DNA from: UBA4636 sp963650915
Lineage (GTDB): Bacteria > Bacillota > Clostridia > Christensenellales > Borkfalkiaceae
Assembly (NCBI GenBank): GCA_963650915.1
Contig: CAVJMJ010000015.1
Coordinates: 4,266-68,265, forward strand
Length of the DNA stretch: 64,000 nt
Direction of reading: 5' to 3'
Below the pieces are notes generated by a model. It did not search any database. It was not told the origin of the DNA and saw only the letters and a list, made by a program, of their open reading frames with translations. Positions 1 through 9,304 of this stretch are shown here, one piece after another. A program made the translations under genes and the position numbers. The first letter of the stretch is position 1. Every line of letters starts with the position of its first letter.

Positions 1-2
1 TT

Positions 3-3000
3 CTTACGACCACGTACAATATCGTAAAAGACGGCAAGTATCACGACGTTCTTTTTGATTTCGAGGACGGAAGCGGTCATGAAGATTATTCCGTCGTCGT
101 CCGCGACGGCGATACTATCCCGAGTGATAAATTACCCCAAGTGGAAGAAAGAAAAGGTTACAACCCCTTCGGCGGTTTCGATGTTAACGCCGGAATAAAA
201 AAAGACGAAACGGTTAGCGTGACATACACGCTTATAGAATACACTATAAATTACGACTTGAATCTTTCGGGTGCAATCAATACGAATGAGATAAAGTACG
301 ACGTGGAAACCGAAGTCATTTTGTACGATGCGTTTTCGAATGATATAGCGTATAGTTTTGACGGCTGGTATACGGACGAAACTTATGCGGTTAAGGTTAC
401 GAAAATCGAAACGGGAACCACGGGCGACCAATATTTTTACGCAAAATGGAGCCCTGCAAACTTTTTCGTCAATTTCTATTGTAACAGCAACGATACAGCC
501 GATTACCAAGGTACTTATAACGTTGAAACCGGCGTAGTGCCTGAAAACGAGCCTCAAAAGGCACATTGTACCTTCGGCGGCTGGTATGTAGACGCCGAGC
601 TTACTGAAAAAGCCGACCTTACCCCCGGAAAATTGAAAGGCAATATAAATTTATACGCAAAATGGAAAGTAGCAACCTATACGGTAGGATACGAACTTAA
701 CGGCGGTAACTTTAACGAAGGCGAAACGCCCGCTACATTCTACGAATATGGCAGTGCAAGCGTAACTTTGTTAAATCCTTCCAAAAACGGATATAAATTT
801 GACGGCTGGTATAAAGAATCTACCTACAAAACCAAGGTTACCGAAATAGATACCAATTCCGACGGCAACAAGACTTATTACGCCAAATGGCAGGCTGTAG
901 AGTATGAGATTACCTATTCTATCGAAGAAGCGGAATTCGACACGGACTTAAAAACGACTTACACTATAGAAGACGAAGTAACCCTTCCCGTTCCTAAGGA
1001 TAACAGAAAAGGTTATAAGTTTATAGGTTGGCGCAAACCGTTTGAAACCGAATATATAACCGTGATTTCAAAAGGGACAACTGGCAACATAAAATTAGAG
1101 GGCGTATGGAACCTCGTCGAATATACGATAACTTACGATTACGACGGCGGTAAAGTTACGGACGATAATCCGAAGTCTTTTACCGTTCTAATGCAAGTCG
1201 AAGTGGTTTATAAACCGACGAAACAGTATTACGAGTTTATCGGATGGAGCGGTACCGGGATAACCGGCTTGACGGAAAATATTCTCATCGAAAAGGGCAA
1301 CGTCGGCAATCGCGAATATAAGGCTAATTGGAAATTGAAGGAATACACAATCGAGTATAAAACGGATTACGGCTCGAATAATCCTTCAAACCCGACGACG
1401 TATACGGTAGAAAGCAAAGAGATAGTCTTTTCGGATCCGATCACCGACGGGCATATTTTCTCGGGGTGGTATACCGTTATCGATAATAAAGAAGTTAAAA
1501 TCACAAGCATTTCCGCAGGTTCCTTCGGAGATATCGAAGTTTACGCAAAGTGGGAACATATTCCTTCGGGAGATTGGATTATAGACAGCGAACCTTCCTG
1601 CAAAACGGAAGGCGAAAAGCACAAAATATGCTCAGTTTGCAATAAAAACTGCTTGTACACTTCGATATCCGTAGACACAACCGTTCATAATAACGTTAAG
1701 CAAAGAAAAGATAACATTGTTTCTGCTACTTGTTCAAGCGAGGGTTCGTACGATTTGATAGATTATTGCGAGGATTGCAATACGACTATAAACGAAACGC
1801 ACGTCACCCTTGGTAAAACGGCACATTCTTTCGATACTTCGGGCAAGTGTTTATATTGCGACGCAAAACAGTCTAACGAACTTAAGTACGAAAAGTGTAC
1901 CGATTTAGACGGATATCAACTTGTCGGAATAGGTACGTGTACAGATTCGACTCTCATTATTCCGAGTTCTTACGAAGGGGAACCGGTATTGAGAATAGCC
2001 ACAAAAGCATTTTACGAGAATACCAAGATCAAAGGTGTAGAGATGCCCGATACTATTACGGAAATCGACGAAAACGCTTTCTACGGGTGCAGTAACCTAA
2101 CCAACGTAAAATTATCTGCGAAATTAGAGAAAATAGGAAGAAGAGCCTTTTATAATTGCGCGCTTCTTTCGAAAATTGTTTTTCCCGACACACTTACGTC
2201 GATAGGAATCGAGGCGTTTTTGGGTAACGGATTTACGAGCATCGAGATTCCCGACAATGTAACGAGTATCGGCACAGCCGCATTTAAGGCGTGTGAAAAT
2301 CTTTCAAGCGTTAAATTATCGAATAACTCCGAGTATAAATATATTGCCAAGCAAATGTTCAGAGCCTGCACCAACCTTGAAGAATTCGATATACCCGACA
2401 ATATAATCGGTATAGGATCGGAAGCCTTTTATGCTACCGGACTTAAAAAAGTCGTTATTCCCGATAGCGTAACGAGCGTAGAACAAAGTGCTTTTCAAGA
2501 TTGCGGTAATGTAGAAAGCATAGTTGTCGGTGAAGGACTTAAGGAAATACAAAACTGCGCATTTAAAGTAGGAAGTAAACTAAAAACCGTCACATGGAAC
2601 GCGAAATTTTGTACAACCAATACAAACGCCAAGACTGCGGCTTTCTTCCCTGCGGTTAAATGTGACTTTACTTTCGGCGACGGCGTAGAGCATATTCCGT
2701 CACAATTGTTATATTCGTGTAATTGGCTTGAGAACATTACTATTCCGGACAGCGTAATTTCGATAGGCAACAACGTATTTGAAAATACTAAATGGTATAA
2801 GAATCAATCGGACGGTTTAATTTATGCGGGTAAAGTGCTATATAAATACAAAGGTACGATGCCCGAAAATACTTTGATAACCATTAAAGAGGGAACACTC
2901 GGCATAGCGGATTCGGCGTTTACCGGTTGCAAGACTCTAACGGGCATTATCGTACCCGAAAGCGTAAAATCGATAGGGTCGCAGATATTTAATAATTGTA

Positions 3001-3176
3001 CATCACTTACCGCAGTTTACATATCGGGCGACGACTCGCAGGCGCAGTTGTTTGAAAGTGCCTCGTCGGCTATGGTGTATAAGTATAGTCAAACGAAGCC
3101 GGTTAACGACGGCAACTATTGGTATTATGCCGAAGACGGCGTAACACCCGTTATTTGGTCTAAGGAAACCGTATAG
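3..3176 (+). CDS. Large surface protein, InlB B-repeats plus BspA-type LRRs (5' end outside window)
   Basis: The frame is open to the left edge, so the true start is upstream and the visible GTG near 141 is not the start. About six 70-residue modules with the pattern G(Y/H)xFxGWY...YAKW are Listeria-Bacteroides (InlB B) repeats and fill roughly the first half. A cysteine/histidine-rich section with several CxxC pairs follows (CSVCNKNC, YCEDC, CLYC). The last 400 residues are BspA-type leucine-rich repeats (LRR_5), with recurring IPDSVTSIG and AFxxC patterns. Such proteins are exported and usually act in adhesion or binding; no sorting signal (LPXTG, SLH) is visible at the C-terminus. Family recognition is strong; the ligand is unknown. 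A hairpin spans the stop codon (3168-3201) and a terminator follows. Confidence 0.85.
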   Translation, partial: LTTTYNIVKDGKYHDVLFDFEDGSGHEDYSVVVRDGDTIPSDKLPQVEERKGYNPFGGFDVNAGIKKDETVSVTYTLIEYTINYDLNLSGAINTNEIKYDVETEVILYDAFSNDIAYSFDGWYTDETYAVKVTKIETGTTGDQYFYAKWSPANFFVNFYCNSNDTADYQGTYNVETGVVPENEPQKAHCTFGGWYVDAELTEKADLTPGKLKGNINLYAKWKVATYTVGYELNGGNFNEGETPATFYEYGSASVTLLNPSKNGYKFDGWYKESTYKTKVTEIDTNSDGNKTYYAKWQAVEYEITYSIEEAEFDTDLKTTYTIEDEVTLPVPKDNRKGYKFIGWRKPFETEYITVISKGTTGNIKLEGVWNLVEYTITYDYDGGKVTDDNPKSFTVLMQVEVVYKPTKQYYEFIGWSGTGITGLTENILIEKGNVGNREYKANWKLKEYTIEYKTDYGSNNPSNPTTYTVESKEIVFSDPITDGHIFSGWYTVIDNKEVKITSISAGSFGDIEVYAKWEHIPSGDWIIDSEPSCKTEGEKHKICSVCNKNCLYTSISVDTTVHNNVKQRKDNIVSATCSSEGSYDLIDYCEDCNTTINETHVTLGKTAHSFDTSGKCLYCDAKQSNELKYEKCTDLDGYQLVGIGTCTDSTLIIPSSYEGEPVLRIATKAFYENTKIKGVEMPDTITEIDENAFYGCSNLTNVKLSAKLEKIGRRAFYNCALLSKIVFPDTLTSIGIEAFLGNGFTSIEIPDNVTSIGTAAFKACENLSSVKLSNNSEYKYIAKQMFRACTNLEEFDIPDNIIGIGSEAFYATGLKKVVIPDSVTSVEQSAFQDCGNVESIVVGEGLKEIQNCAFKVGSKLKTVTWNAKFCTTNTNAKTAAFFPAVKCDFTFGDGVEHIPSQLLYSCNWLENITIPDSVISIGNNVFENTKWYKNQSDGLIYAGKVLYKYKGTMPENTLITIKEGTLGIADSAFTGCKTLTGIIVPESVKSIGSQIFNNCTSLTAVYISGDDSQAQLFESASSAMVYKYSQTKPVNDGNYWYYAEDGVTPVIWSKETV

Positions 3177-3220
3177 CAAAAAGGTGACTTTTTGATACGG
3201 TCAAAAGTTAAAAAAAAAAG

Positions 3221-3249
3221 AAAGCCGTCGGGGTTCCGACGGCTTTTTA
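3221..3249 (+). terminator. Rho-independent terminator after the surface protein
   Basis: An 11-bp perfect stem AAAGCCGTCGG / CCGACGGCTTT with a GGTT loop, followed by T residues. It lies 45 bases after the stop of the surface-protein gene. Confidence 0.85.
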
Positions 3250-3396
3250 CGTTGCGTATTTGGAGATTTCGGCGTTTTTAAAATATTTTTTAGTAGTTTT
3301 TAAGAAGTTTTTTAATAGTCTTATAGCGTTTTTCACGGTGCGTTTTTATTTGTGGAGGTTTAATTTTAAGGGAATTAAAATCTTTGCAAATTTATA

Positions 3397-3422
3397 AAAA
3401 GTCGGGCTATAAGCCCGTTAAA
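3397..3422 (-). repeat. GATAACGGGCTTATAG dispersed repeat, copy 1
   Basis: Read on the minus strand: GTTTAACGGGCTTATAG, then CCCG, then ACTTTT. It contains the small hairpin CGGGCT-TAT-AGCCCG. It lies about 255 bases downstream of queT in the sense of that gene. Confidence 0.7.
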
Positions 3423-3447
3423 CGAGTATTTTGAATTAAAAAAGAAA

Positions 3448-3477
3448 AATTACCGCAAAATTTGCGGTAATTTTTTG
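3448..3477. terminator. Palindromic terminator-like hairpin
   Basis: AATTACCGCAAA / TTTGCGGTAATT with T-runs on the plus-strand side and A-runs on the other, so it could stop transcription in either direction between the surface protein and queT. Confidence 0.65.
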
Positions 3478-3508
3478 CAAAAAAAGCGGTTATAAAAAAC
3501 GAGAATAA

Positions 3509-3556
3509 AAAAGACCGCAAACAGATACGAAAGGATAGGAATGCAGTCTTTTTTTT
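3509..3556. terminator. Probable bidirectional terminator downstream of queT
   Basis: AAAAGACCGCA and TGCAGTCTTTT form an 11-bp stem with one mismatch and a 22-base loop, flanked by T-runs on both strands. It fits as the end of the minus-strand queT transcript. Confidence 0.55.
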
Positions 3557-3566
3557 GTTTACTTTT

Positions 3567-3710
3567 TTATAATTTAAGTTTTAATTTTTCCGTTACTTGC
3601 CATAAAAGCGAAGGTTGAGGGGTAATGTTGCAGTTTTTTCGTTTTACCGTTTTTTATAATTTAAGTTTAAATTTTTTTATTTAAGTTTTAATTTTTCCGT
3701 TACTTTTAAA
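3567..3710. repeat. Duplicated 3' end of queT
   Basis: The string TAATTTAAGTTTTAATTTTTCC, which includes the end of queT and its stop codon, recurs about 85-110 bases downstream (3570-3600). Part of it is also repeated in between. This is a short duplication seeded at a gene end, like those after rng and other genes in this window. Confidence 0.55.
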
Positions 3711-4174
3711 ACGGCAAAATACAAAAGGGGACCCAAAACGCATATAACCACGGCTTGACCGAGTAAAACGGTTAAAGCGTTATAAAGATAAACTACGAAA
3801 GAGTCGCTTGCCGTCATAAAAGTAAAGGGTACTATTATTGCGTTTATCAGTATCGGGGGAAGAATTCCGAGTATGATTTTAGGTACGGTTTTTACTACTT
3901 TTTTGCCTATAAGCACCGTAAGAAGGGATGCTATTAAAGTTGCAAAAGTTCCCAAAACCATGTCTATAGGTCCGTTAACGCTAAAAATATTCGCTATAAG
4001 GCAACCTATCGTAAGCCCTATTGCCGTTTCCGGGAAAATAAGGGGTAAAACGGTCAATGCTTCCGACACGCGGAACTGCACGGGACCGTATGAAATCGGT
4101 GCGAGGACGATCGTCAAAAGAGCGTATAATGCGCCCGTTACGCCCGCCCTTGCCAAAGATTTTGCGGTGCTCAA
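3677..4174 (-). CDS. queT: QueT-family ECF transporter S component (queuosine precursor)
   Basis: This 165-residue hydrophobic protein has the typical QueT signature GPVQFRVSEALTVLPLI near residue 30, followed by four or five further membrane segments. QueT proteins are substrate-binding S components of energy-coupling factor transporters and are thought to import queuosine precursors such as preQ1 for tRNA modification; the shared EcfA/EcfT energising module would be encoded elsewhere. The start is TTG with GGGAGG eight bases upstream. It follows a DUF378 gene on the same strand with a gap of about 40 bases, so the two are probably co-transcribed. No preQ1 riboswitch was recognised upstream. 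The length is usual for the family. Confidence 0.85.
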   Translation of the reverse strand: MSTAKSLARAGVTGALYALLTIVLAPISYGPVQFRVSEALTVLPLIFPETAIGLTIGCLIANIFSVNGPIDMVLGTFATLIASLLTVLIGKKVVKTVPKIILGILPPILINAIIVPFTFMTASDSFVVYLYNALTVLLGQAVVICVLGPLLYFAVLKVTEKLKLK

Positions 4175-4215
4175 AATTTCTATCCTCCCGACGCCTTTAA
4201 ATATAGCGTCATTCG

Positions 4216-4425
4216 TCAGTTGATTTTTTTAAACGGATTAAAAACCGCCAAAAAGTAGATAACCCACAGCGACGCAAGCCCGACTAAAACGTAGATTATT
4301 CTCGAAACTATCGACATGGCACCGAAAATCGCGCCGACGAGATTGAACGAAAACAGCCCTATCAAAAGCCAGTTTAACGCGCCGATTATTACTAAAATAA
4401 ACGATACTATCGTAGTGGTTTTCAT
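4216..4425 (-). CDS. DUF378 small membrane protein
   Basis: A 69-residue protein with two membrane segments and the DUF378 pattern LNWLLIGLF...VGAIFG...SRIIYVLVGLASLW, which covers almost the whole chain. Function is unknown for the family (YuzA-like). The ATG at 4425 is preferred over the in-frame GTG at 4434, because the GGAGG sequence abuts the GTG but lies 8 bases before the ATG. It is probably co-transcribed with queT, although no functional link is known. Confidence 0.85.
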   Translation of the reverse strand: MKTTTIVSFILVIIGALNWLLIGLFSFNLVGAIFGAMSIVSRIIYVLVGLASLWVIYFLAVFNPFKKIN

Positions 4426-4486
4426 TTTACGCACCTCCTCGAAAAAAGTTTGCGTAATAACAAAAACTTTATGCCAAAAATTACTT

Positions 4487-4750
4487 TTATTGCTTGATTT
4501 GCTCGATGACGAGGTAGTCGTAATCCACGTTTTCGACGAAATCGGACGGGGTAAATTTAACGTAATTGAATTTTGCGAAGTTAAAAATACTGTCCTTTAT
4601 AATCAGAGGCGTGGGGGAGTCGAGTTCGTGGCAAAGGGTGGAAACGTAATCGAAAAACAAGGAATAATCCATTTTATCCGCATAAACGTTAAGGGTTGCG
4701 TGCTTTAAAATTCTATGCTGTTTGTAAGTTTTTGCCCAAAGTTTTATCAT
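4487..4750 (-). CDS. Small conserved protein of unknown function
   Basis: This 87-residue protein is rich in aromatic residues and ends in an acidic tail (FVENVDYDYLVIEQIKQ). Its composition, the central HELDSPTPLIIK segment and the alternating pattern look like a folded domain rather than a shadow ORF, and I believe similar proteins occur in other Clostridia, but I cannot name the family. The ribosome-binding site is weak (ACGGA). It stands alone on the minus strand upstream of the DUF378 gene, with a gap of about 60 bases, so it may be the first gene of the same transcript. Confidence 0.6.
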   Translation of the reverse strand: MIKLWAKTYKQHRILKHATLNVYADKMDYSLFFDYVSTLCHELDSPTPLIIKDSIFNFAKFNYVKFTPSDFVENVDYDYLVIEQIKQ

Positions 4751-5152
4751 GTTTTTATAATTCCGTTTTGCTGTTTCGGTAACGGACGATTTCGTTTTAA
4801 CGAAATCGATACGCCAACTAATCGACTTGCCTAATTATTTTACACGCGAAACTATTTTTTGTCCACGATTTTATATTAAAAAATCAAAAAATCGAAGTTT
4901 CGGCATTTAGTTTTTTATAATCAAATTTAATCTGGGTAGCTTATTTTGACTGCAGACAGCAAAAAAGATTTGCGAATTTAGTTTTTTATAATTAAATTTA
5001 GGGTATTGCATAGTTAGCCTACACACCTTAGCAATTGGAATTACCTCCAAGGAAAAGCCTTTTCGCGAGTGAGCCTTTCAGTAGGTCATTTTAGGCTTTA
5101 CGTAGGTCGTTTTAGGCTTGTCAAGGGATTCGACAAGCAAATAAATTGCTTT

Positions 5153-5179
5153 GATAATCGGCTTATAGGCTGACTTTTA
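5153..5179 (+). repeat. GATAACGGGCTTATAG dispersed repeat, copy 2
   Basis: GATAATCGGCTTATAG, then GCTG, then ACTTTTA. It lies within the repeat-rich gene-free region. Confidence 0.65.
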
Positions 5180-5477
5180 TCGTATAAACGAGGCTAACGC
5201 TTAGATTTTTCGACTACGCACGACGCTTCCTTTAAACATGACAAAAAAACTCTCGGGCGAGGCGTACGACGGTAACGTGGTTGACGGTGTGATTGTTCTA
5301 CAAATTTATTAACCTTATTTTACCTAACCGTTGCACGATTGAGCCTAAAACCGATAGGCGTTTTAAATAATTTGAAACTAAGAATTTTTGCAAGCGTTTT
5401 GTTTCTATATTGAGGATAACCTGTTTTGCCTTTGCGGTATCCTTGAATTTTGTATCGGTTAGGCGTACCGATCAAAA

Positions 5478-5602
5478 AACGAGTTCGGTGTATAAATTAA
5501 AAACGCATTCGGTATGTAAATAAAGGGCAAGTTCGACATATCGACCACGAGTTCGTGTGTGAATTAGTGACGAGTTCGACTTGCAAATCAAAAATGAGTT
5601 CG
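5478..5602. repeat. Degenerate tandem repeat, about 24-bp unit
   Basis: Six diverged units, each starting near CGAGTTCG or a close variant and followed by an AT-rich spacer with TAAAT or CAAATC. The last unit forms the left arm of the adjoining hairpin. Confidence 0.6.
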
Positions 5603-5626
5603 ATAGGATACCGAACTCATTTTTTG
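5590..5626. terminator. Bidirectional terminator-like hairpin
   Basis: AAAATGAGTTCG / CGAACTCATTTT with a 9-base loop and T-runs on both strands. There is no gene close on either side, so it may be a relic. Confidence 0.55.
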
Positions 5627-5635
5627 AATAATTTA

Positions 5636-5777
5636 ATTAAAATCTTTATGTAACCAAGCATCTTCATAACCGATAATCTTCGTTTAATCGAAAGCCGTCA
5701 ATTCAATTAAAATCTTTACACGGTTAGTTTTTTTCATAACCGATAGTCTTCGTTTAATCGAAATCGTCAATTCAATC
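5636..5777. repeat. Two diverged 70-bp direct repeats
   Basis: Both units contain ATTAAAATCTTTA, CATAACCGATA, TCTTCGTTTAATCGAAA and CGTCAATTCAAT in the same order. The second begins where the first ends. Confidence 0.65.
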
Positions 5778-5837
5778 CGAATTTGCGTTCGGTTAAGATT
5801 TTTTTAATCGATTATAATTCTGCTTAGATTTTTTGCT

Positions 5838-6180
5838 TCGTAACGGCTTTGTCCTTGCAAAGGTGTTTTTATTGTAACGGCTTTGTTTTCACAAAAGCCG
5901 TTACAAAGATTGCTTTTATAAAAGCTACACTGGCAAAAGTCATTATGCATAAGCCGTTATACACAAGCCCCGTTTTCACGAGAAACATTACACGCAAGCA
6001 TGATTTTTGTAAAAGTCGTTACATACAAGTCGGGTTTTCAAAAGCCACTCTCGTAACGGCTTTGTTTTTACGCAAGCCGTTACAAATTGCAAAAGCCGTT
6101 GCATAAAAGCCACTCGTAAAAGTTATATACAAGCATAGTTTTTGCAAAAGCCACGCTCTTGCACGCGCTTGCGGTAAGTT
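5838..6180. repeat. Cluster of inverted GTAACGGCTTTG repeats
   Basis: GTAACGGCTTTG and its complement CAAAGCCGTTAC, with shortened variants such as AAAAGCCGTTRC, occur many times in alternating orientation. The strongest pair (5876-5910) forms a long hairpin. Confidence 0.6.
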
Positions 6181-6231
6181 TAATTTCGACAAAAAGTTTT
6201 TTTGAAAAACTTTTTCGTCGCAAAAGGCTCG

Positions 6232-8889
6232 TTATTCGCTTCTGAGGGCGATGACGGGGTCGCGTTTTGCGGCGAATCTTGCGGGGATAAGACCCGACAA
6301 AACGGTCAAGACGACGCTTACCGAAATCAATACAATCGCACCTATTATAGGTAGTGCGGCAACGTTCGTAAGCCCTGACAAATGCGTGATTATAAGGTTT
6401 ATGGGGATATTTAATATTACCGTGAACAATATACCTATAAGACCTGCCGCAAGACCTATTATAAAGGTTTCGGCAATAAACATTCTCGATATATCGCGCT
6501 TCGATGCGCCGACCGAGCGCAATACGCCGATTTCTTTCGTTCTTTCGATTACCGAAATGTAGGTGATGACGCCTATCATTATTGAGGAAACCAAAAGCGA
6601 AATGGAAACGAAGGCAATCAAAACGTAAGTTACGGCGTTGATAATCGTCGTTATCGATTCCATCATAAGCCCCATATAGTCGGTATATTTAATGCGATAT
6701 TTTTCTTCGGCGTTGGCGTTATAGTCGTTTATAATCTGTATAACGGCGTTTTTCGACTCGAAAGACGCAGGGTAAATAAGAATCTTGGAGGGCTTGTTTT
6801 CGTCGAAATAACCGATTGTTTTGCCGTTTGCTTCGTATTCCTGCCCGCTGATGCCGGGATCCGACGGCGTTCCTAAAATATTAAAGTAGAGATTGTTGTC
6901 GAATTCGACTTTGTTTAAATAGTCTTTTACTATCTCCGAAGCCGAAATATGCGATTTAACGGCAGAACTTAACGCCGAGGTATAGCAAACGGTTCCGGTA
7001 AGGCAACCCGCCGATACGCCCTTTTTAAGACGTAAAACGCCCACTATTTTAAGTTCGCGCGCTTTCCCCGAATTTACGAAAGAATTAAATTCGTCATCGG
7101 TTTTTTTCGTCCAAAAATGGCATTTGTCTATTTCTTCGTCGGTAAAGTCGGAAGGCAGTTTTACGTAACTTCCGTCCTCGTTTTCGAGGCGTTTGTAGTG
7201 ATCGGGAGTGGTTACGACTTTATAAGTCGTTCCGAGAATCTTCGCAAAATCGATTCCGTTATAGTAAACGTCGCTACGTCTGCAACCCAAAAACTCTTCT
7301 ATTTCGGCGTCCGTTTTGGATTGGTTAAACAGGGTAAGCATCATCTTATAGAATATCCAACGAATATCGTCGTCGTTCATAAGCCCCATGTTGTATAAAT
7401 CGAGGTCGCTTACCTGGTTGTAGCTGTCGACCACCAATACGGCTTCGTTTTCGCCGGTTGCGTATTTGCCTGAAAGTATATCGTACTGCTCGGTTATAAG
7501 TTTTTGATTGTCCAAAAGTTCTGCGAAAGTCGTTTGGCTTTTGAGCATTTTAGTGTACATTTCGTAGTAAGAGTTGAGCGCGGTTTGTTGCGCCGAGGTC
7601 AAATCGTAATTCAAAACTTCGCTCATCGGCGGTGCGGTAAAGGGGTAAAGTTTACGGTTGTTATTCTCTCCGTCCTTACCGTAAATTTCCAAACTGTAGC
7701 CGTAAGTATACGATATCGCGCTTATAATGTCGCTGCAATCTTTTTCGGAGGTGTATTTTTTAAGATACTTTGAAAACTCCGTTAAATCGTTGCTTTCGTA
7801 CATTCCCGCAAAATTGGTAACCATGTCGGAAATTAAATTTTGCGCGGTCATTTTGTCGTCGTCGGGATACTGCGGTACGTCGCGGTCGTCGGTATCGAGC
7901 ATACCCGTTATAAGCGACGCCGTACCCGCCGTGCTTATGCCCGTCGAAGAAATGGTTACGGGGTAGTTAGCCAAAGTATCCCTTTCGATGTTTTGAATAT
8001 AAGTGCTGAAACCCGACGAAAGGGAAAGTATCAAGGCTATGCCGATGATGCCTACAGAGCCCGCAATCGAGGTGAGAATCGTCCTCGCTTTTTTGCTAAG
8101 CAAATTGTTAAGACTCAACGAAAACGCCGTTAACAGGCTCATAGACGCCTTTTTGGAGGATTTTTCTTTGGTCTTTACCGTCGACGCTTCCTCTTTTTCG
8201 ACTTCCTCGTCGGAGCAGGGCAAAGTGTCGCCGACGACTTTACCGTCGAAAAGATTTATTATCCTCGACGAATATTTGTAAGCCAAATCTTCGTTATGGG
8301 TTACCATTATTACGAGCTTTGTTTTGGAAAGTTCGTTTAAAATGTCCATAACCTGAACGCTGGTTTCGCTATCCAATGCACCCGTCGGTTCGTCCGCCAA
8401 AATTATTTCGGGATCGTTTACTATCGCCCTTGCGATTGCAACCCTTTGCATTTGCCCGCCCGATAATTGGTTGGGCATCTTTTTGGCTTGATTTTTAAGC
8501 CCTACGGCATCGAGTGCTTTAAGGGCTTTTTCCGTCCGCTTGTCACGCGGAACCCCGGAAAGGGTAAGTGCGAGTTCGACGTTTTTTATAACCGATTGGT
8601 GAGGAATAAGGTTGTAACTTTGGAAAACGAAACCTATGGAATGGTTTCTGTAGTCGTCCCAATCTCTGTCGGAAAAGTCCTTTGTGGATTTTCCTTGAAT
8701 TTTAAGGTCGCCCGAAGTGTATTTGTCAAGCCCGCCGATAATGTTCAGCATGGTGGTTTTTCCGCACCCCGACGGTCCTAAAATCGATACGAATTCGTTT
8801 TTTCTGAAGTTTAAACTTACGCCTTTAAGCGCATGGACGAGCGTTTCGTTCGCACCGTAATCCTTTACGATATTTTTTAAAGTTAACAT
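6232..8889 (-). CDS. MacB-like ABC transporter, fused ATPase and FtsX-type permease
   Basis: This 885-residue fusion begins with an ABC ATPase: Walker A GPSGCGKTT at 38-46, signature LSGGQ at 142-146, Walker B IILADEPTGA from 162, then a VTHNED histidine switch. A charged linker leads to a first membrane segment at about residues 270-295, a large extracytoplasmic domain of about 430 residues, and three C-terminal membrane segments of the FtsX/MacB permease fold. The order resembles MacB and LolCDE-type mechanotransmission exporters, which move lipoproteins, peptides or antibiotics without a channel. The substrate is not evident. The ATG at 8889 is chosen because a GGGGG sequence precedes it; an upstream in-frame TTG at 8925 has no such site. 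No partner is seen nearby. Confidence 0.85.
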   Translation of the reverse strand: MLTLKNIVKDYGANETLVHALKGVSLNFRKNEFVSILGPSGCGKTTMLNIIGGLDKYTSGDLKIQGKSTKDFSDRDWDDYRNHSIGFVFQSYNLIPHQSVIKNVELALTLSGVPRDKRTEKALKALDAVGLKNQAKKMPNQLSGGQMQRVAIARAIVNDPEIILADEPTGALDSETSVQVMDILNELSKTKLVIMVTHNEDLAYKYSSRIINLFDGKVVGDTLPCSDEEVEKEEASTVKTKEKSSKKASMSLLTAFSLSLNNLLSKKARTILTSIAGSVGIIGIALILSLSSGFSTYIQNIERDTLANYPVTISSTGISTAGTASLITGMLDTDDRDVPQYPDDDKMTAQNLISDMVTNFAGMYESNDLTEFSKYLKKYTSEKDCSDIISAISYTYGYSLEIYGKDGENNNRKLYPFTAPPMSEVLNYDLTSAQQTALNSYYEMYTKMLKSQTTFAELLDNQKLITEQYDILSGKYATGENEAVLVVDSYNQVSDLDLYNMGLMNDDDIRWIFYKMMLTLFNQSKTDAEIEEFLGCRRSDVYYNGIDFAKILGTTYKVVTTPDHYKRLENEDGSYVKLPSDFTDEEIDKCHFWTKKTDDEFNSFVNSGKARELKIVGVLRLKKGVSAGCLTGTVCYTSALSSAVKSHISASEIVKDYLNKVEFDNNLYFNILGTPSDPGISGQEYEANGKTIGYFDENKPSKILIYPASFESKNAVIQIINDYNANAEEKYRIKYTDYMGLMMESITTIINAVTYVLIAFVSISLLVSSIMIGVITYISVIERTKEIGVLRSVGASKRDISRMFIAETFIIGLAAGLIGILFTVILNIPINLIITHLSGLTNVAALPIIGAIVLISVSVVLTVLSGLIPARFAAKRDPVIALRSE

Positions 8890-9174
8890 AGGTATGCCCC
8901 CGCGTCTTCTCTTTAAAGAACGCAAATAATAATTTTTTGCGGTAAATATATCACTTATTTGTCAAAAGCGTGTGATAGAAGATTAAGAAAGAAAAAAAAC
9001 ATTTTAAAATATGGGTTAATTCGTTTTTTATTCGTTATTTTGCCGTCCCGGTTTAAAATTAAAAATTCCGTTATCGGCGTACAAGTAAACTTTATACCGC
9101 ATAATTTGTCGGCTTGGTTTTATGAGAAATATTCCGTTCGTGGTTTTTAACTGCCTTTTTTTGAAAAAACGCCT

Positions 9175-9200
9175 AAAAGTCCGCCGATAAGCCCGTTACC
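9175..9200 (-). repeat. GATAACGGGCTTATAG dispersed repeat, copy 3
   Basis: Minus strand: GGTAACGGGCTTATCG, then GCGG, then ACTTTT. It lies exactly 100 bases beyond copy 4, downstream of the acidic-protein gene and in its sense. Confidence 0.65.
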
Positions 9201-9274
9201 GTAATATTTTTAAAGGGTAACGGCACCTTTTTCTTTTGGTCTGCGAAAAACGGACCTAAAAGCGAAATAATTTA

Positions 9275-9300
9275 AAAAGTCCGCCGATAAGCCCGTTAAC
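9275..9300 (-). repeat. GATAACGGGCTTATAG dispersed repeat, copy 4
   Basis: Minus strand: GTTAACGGGCTTATCG, then GCGG, then ACTTTT. It begins four bases after the stop codon of the minus-strand gene at 9305. Confidence 0.7.
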
Positions 9301-9304
9301 GTCA

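Larger units (their letters stand above)
4751..6231. other. Gene-free region built from eroded repeats
   Basis: No convincing gene is seen in about 1.5 kb. It holds a 24-bp direct repeat with core TTAGTTTTTTATAATYAAAT at about 4908 and 4978. Two GTAGGTCRTTTTAGGCTT copies lie near 5083 and 5103, and a tandem array around GAGTTCG lies at 5478-5602. Two diverged 70-bp units sit at 5636-5777, and multiple inverted copies of GTAACGGCTTTG / CAAAGCCGTTAC at 5838-6180. The small ORF at 5849-6106 is made of this repeat and is not taken as a gene. Confidence 0.7.

Noticed and set aside
8959..9150. 63-codon plus-strand ORF between the ABC exporter and the acidic-protein gene
   Set aside because: No ribosome-binding site, AT-rich composition and no recognisable pattern.
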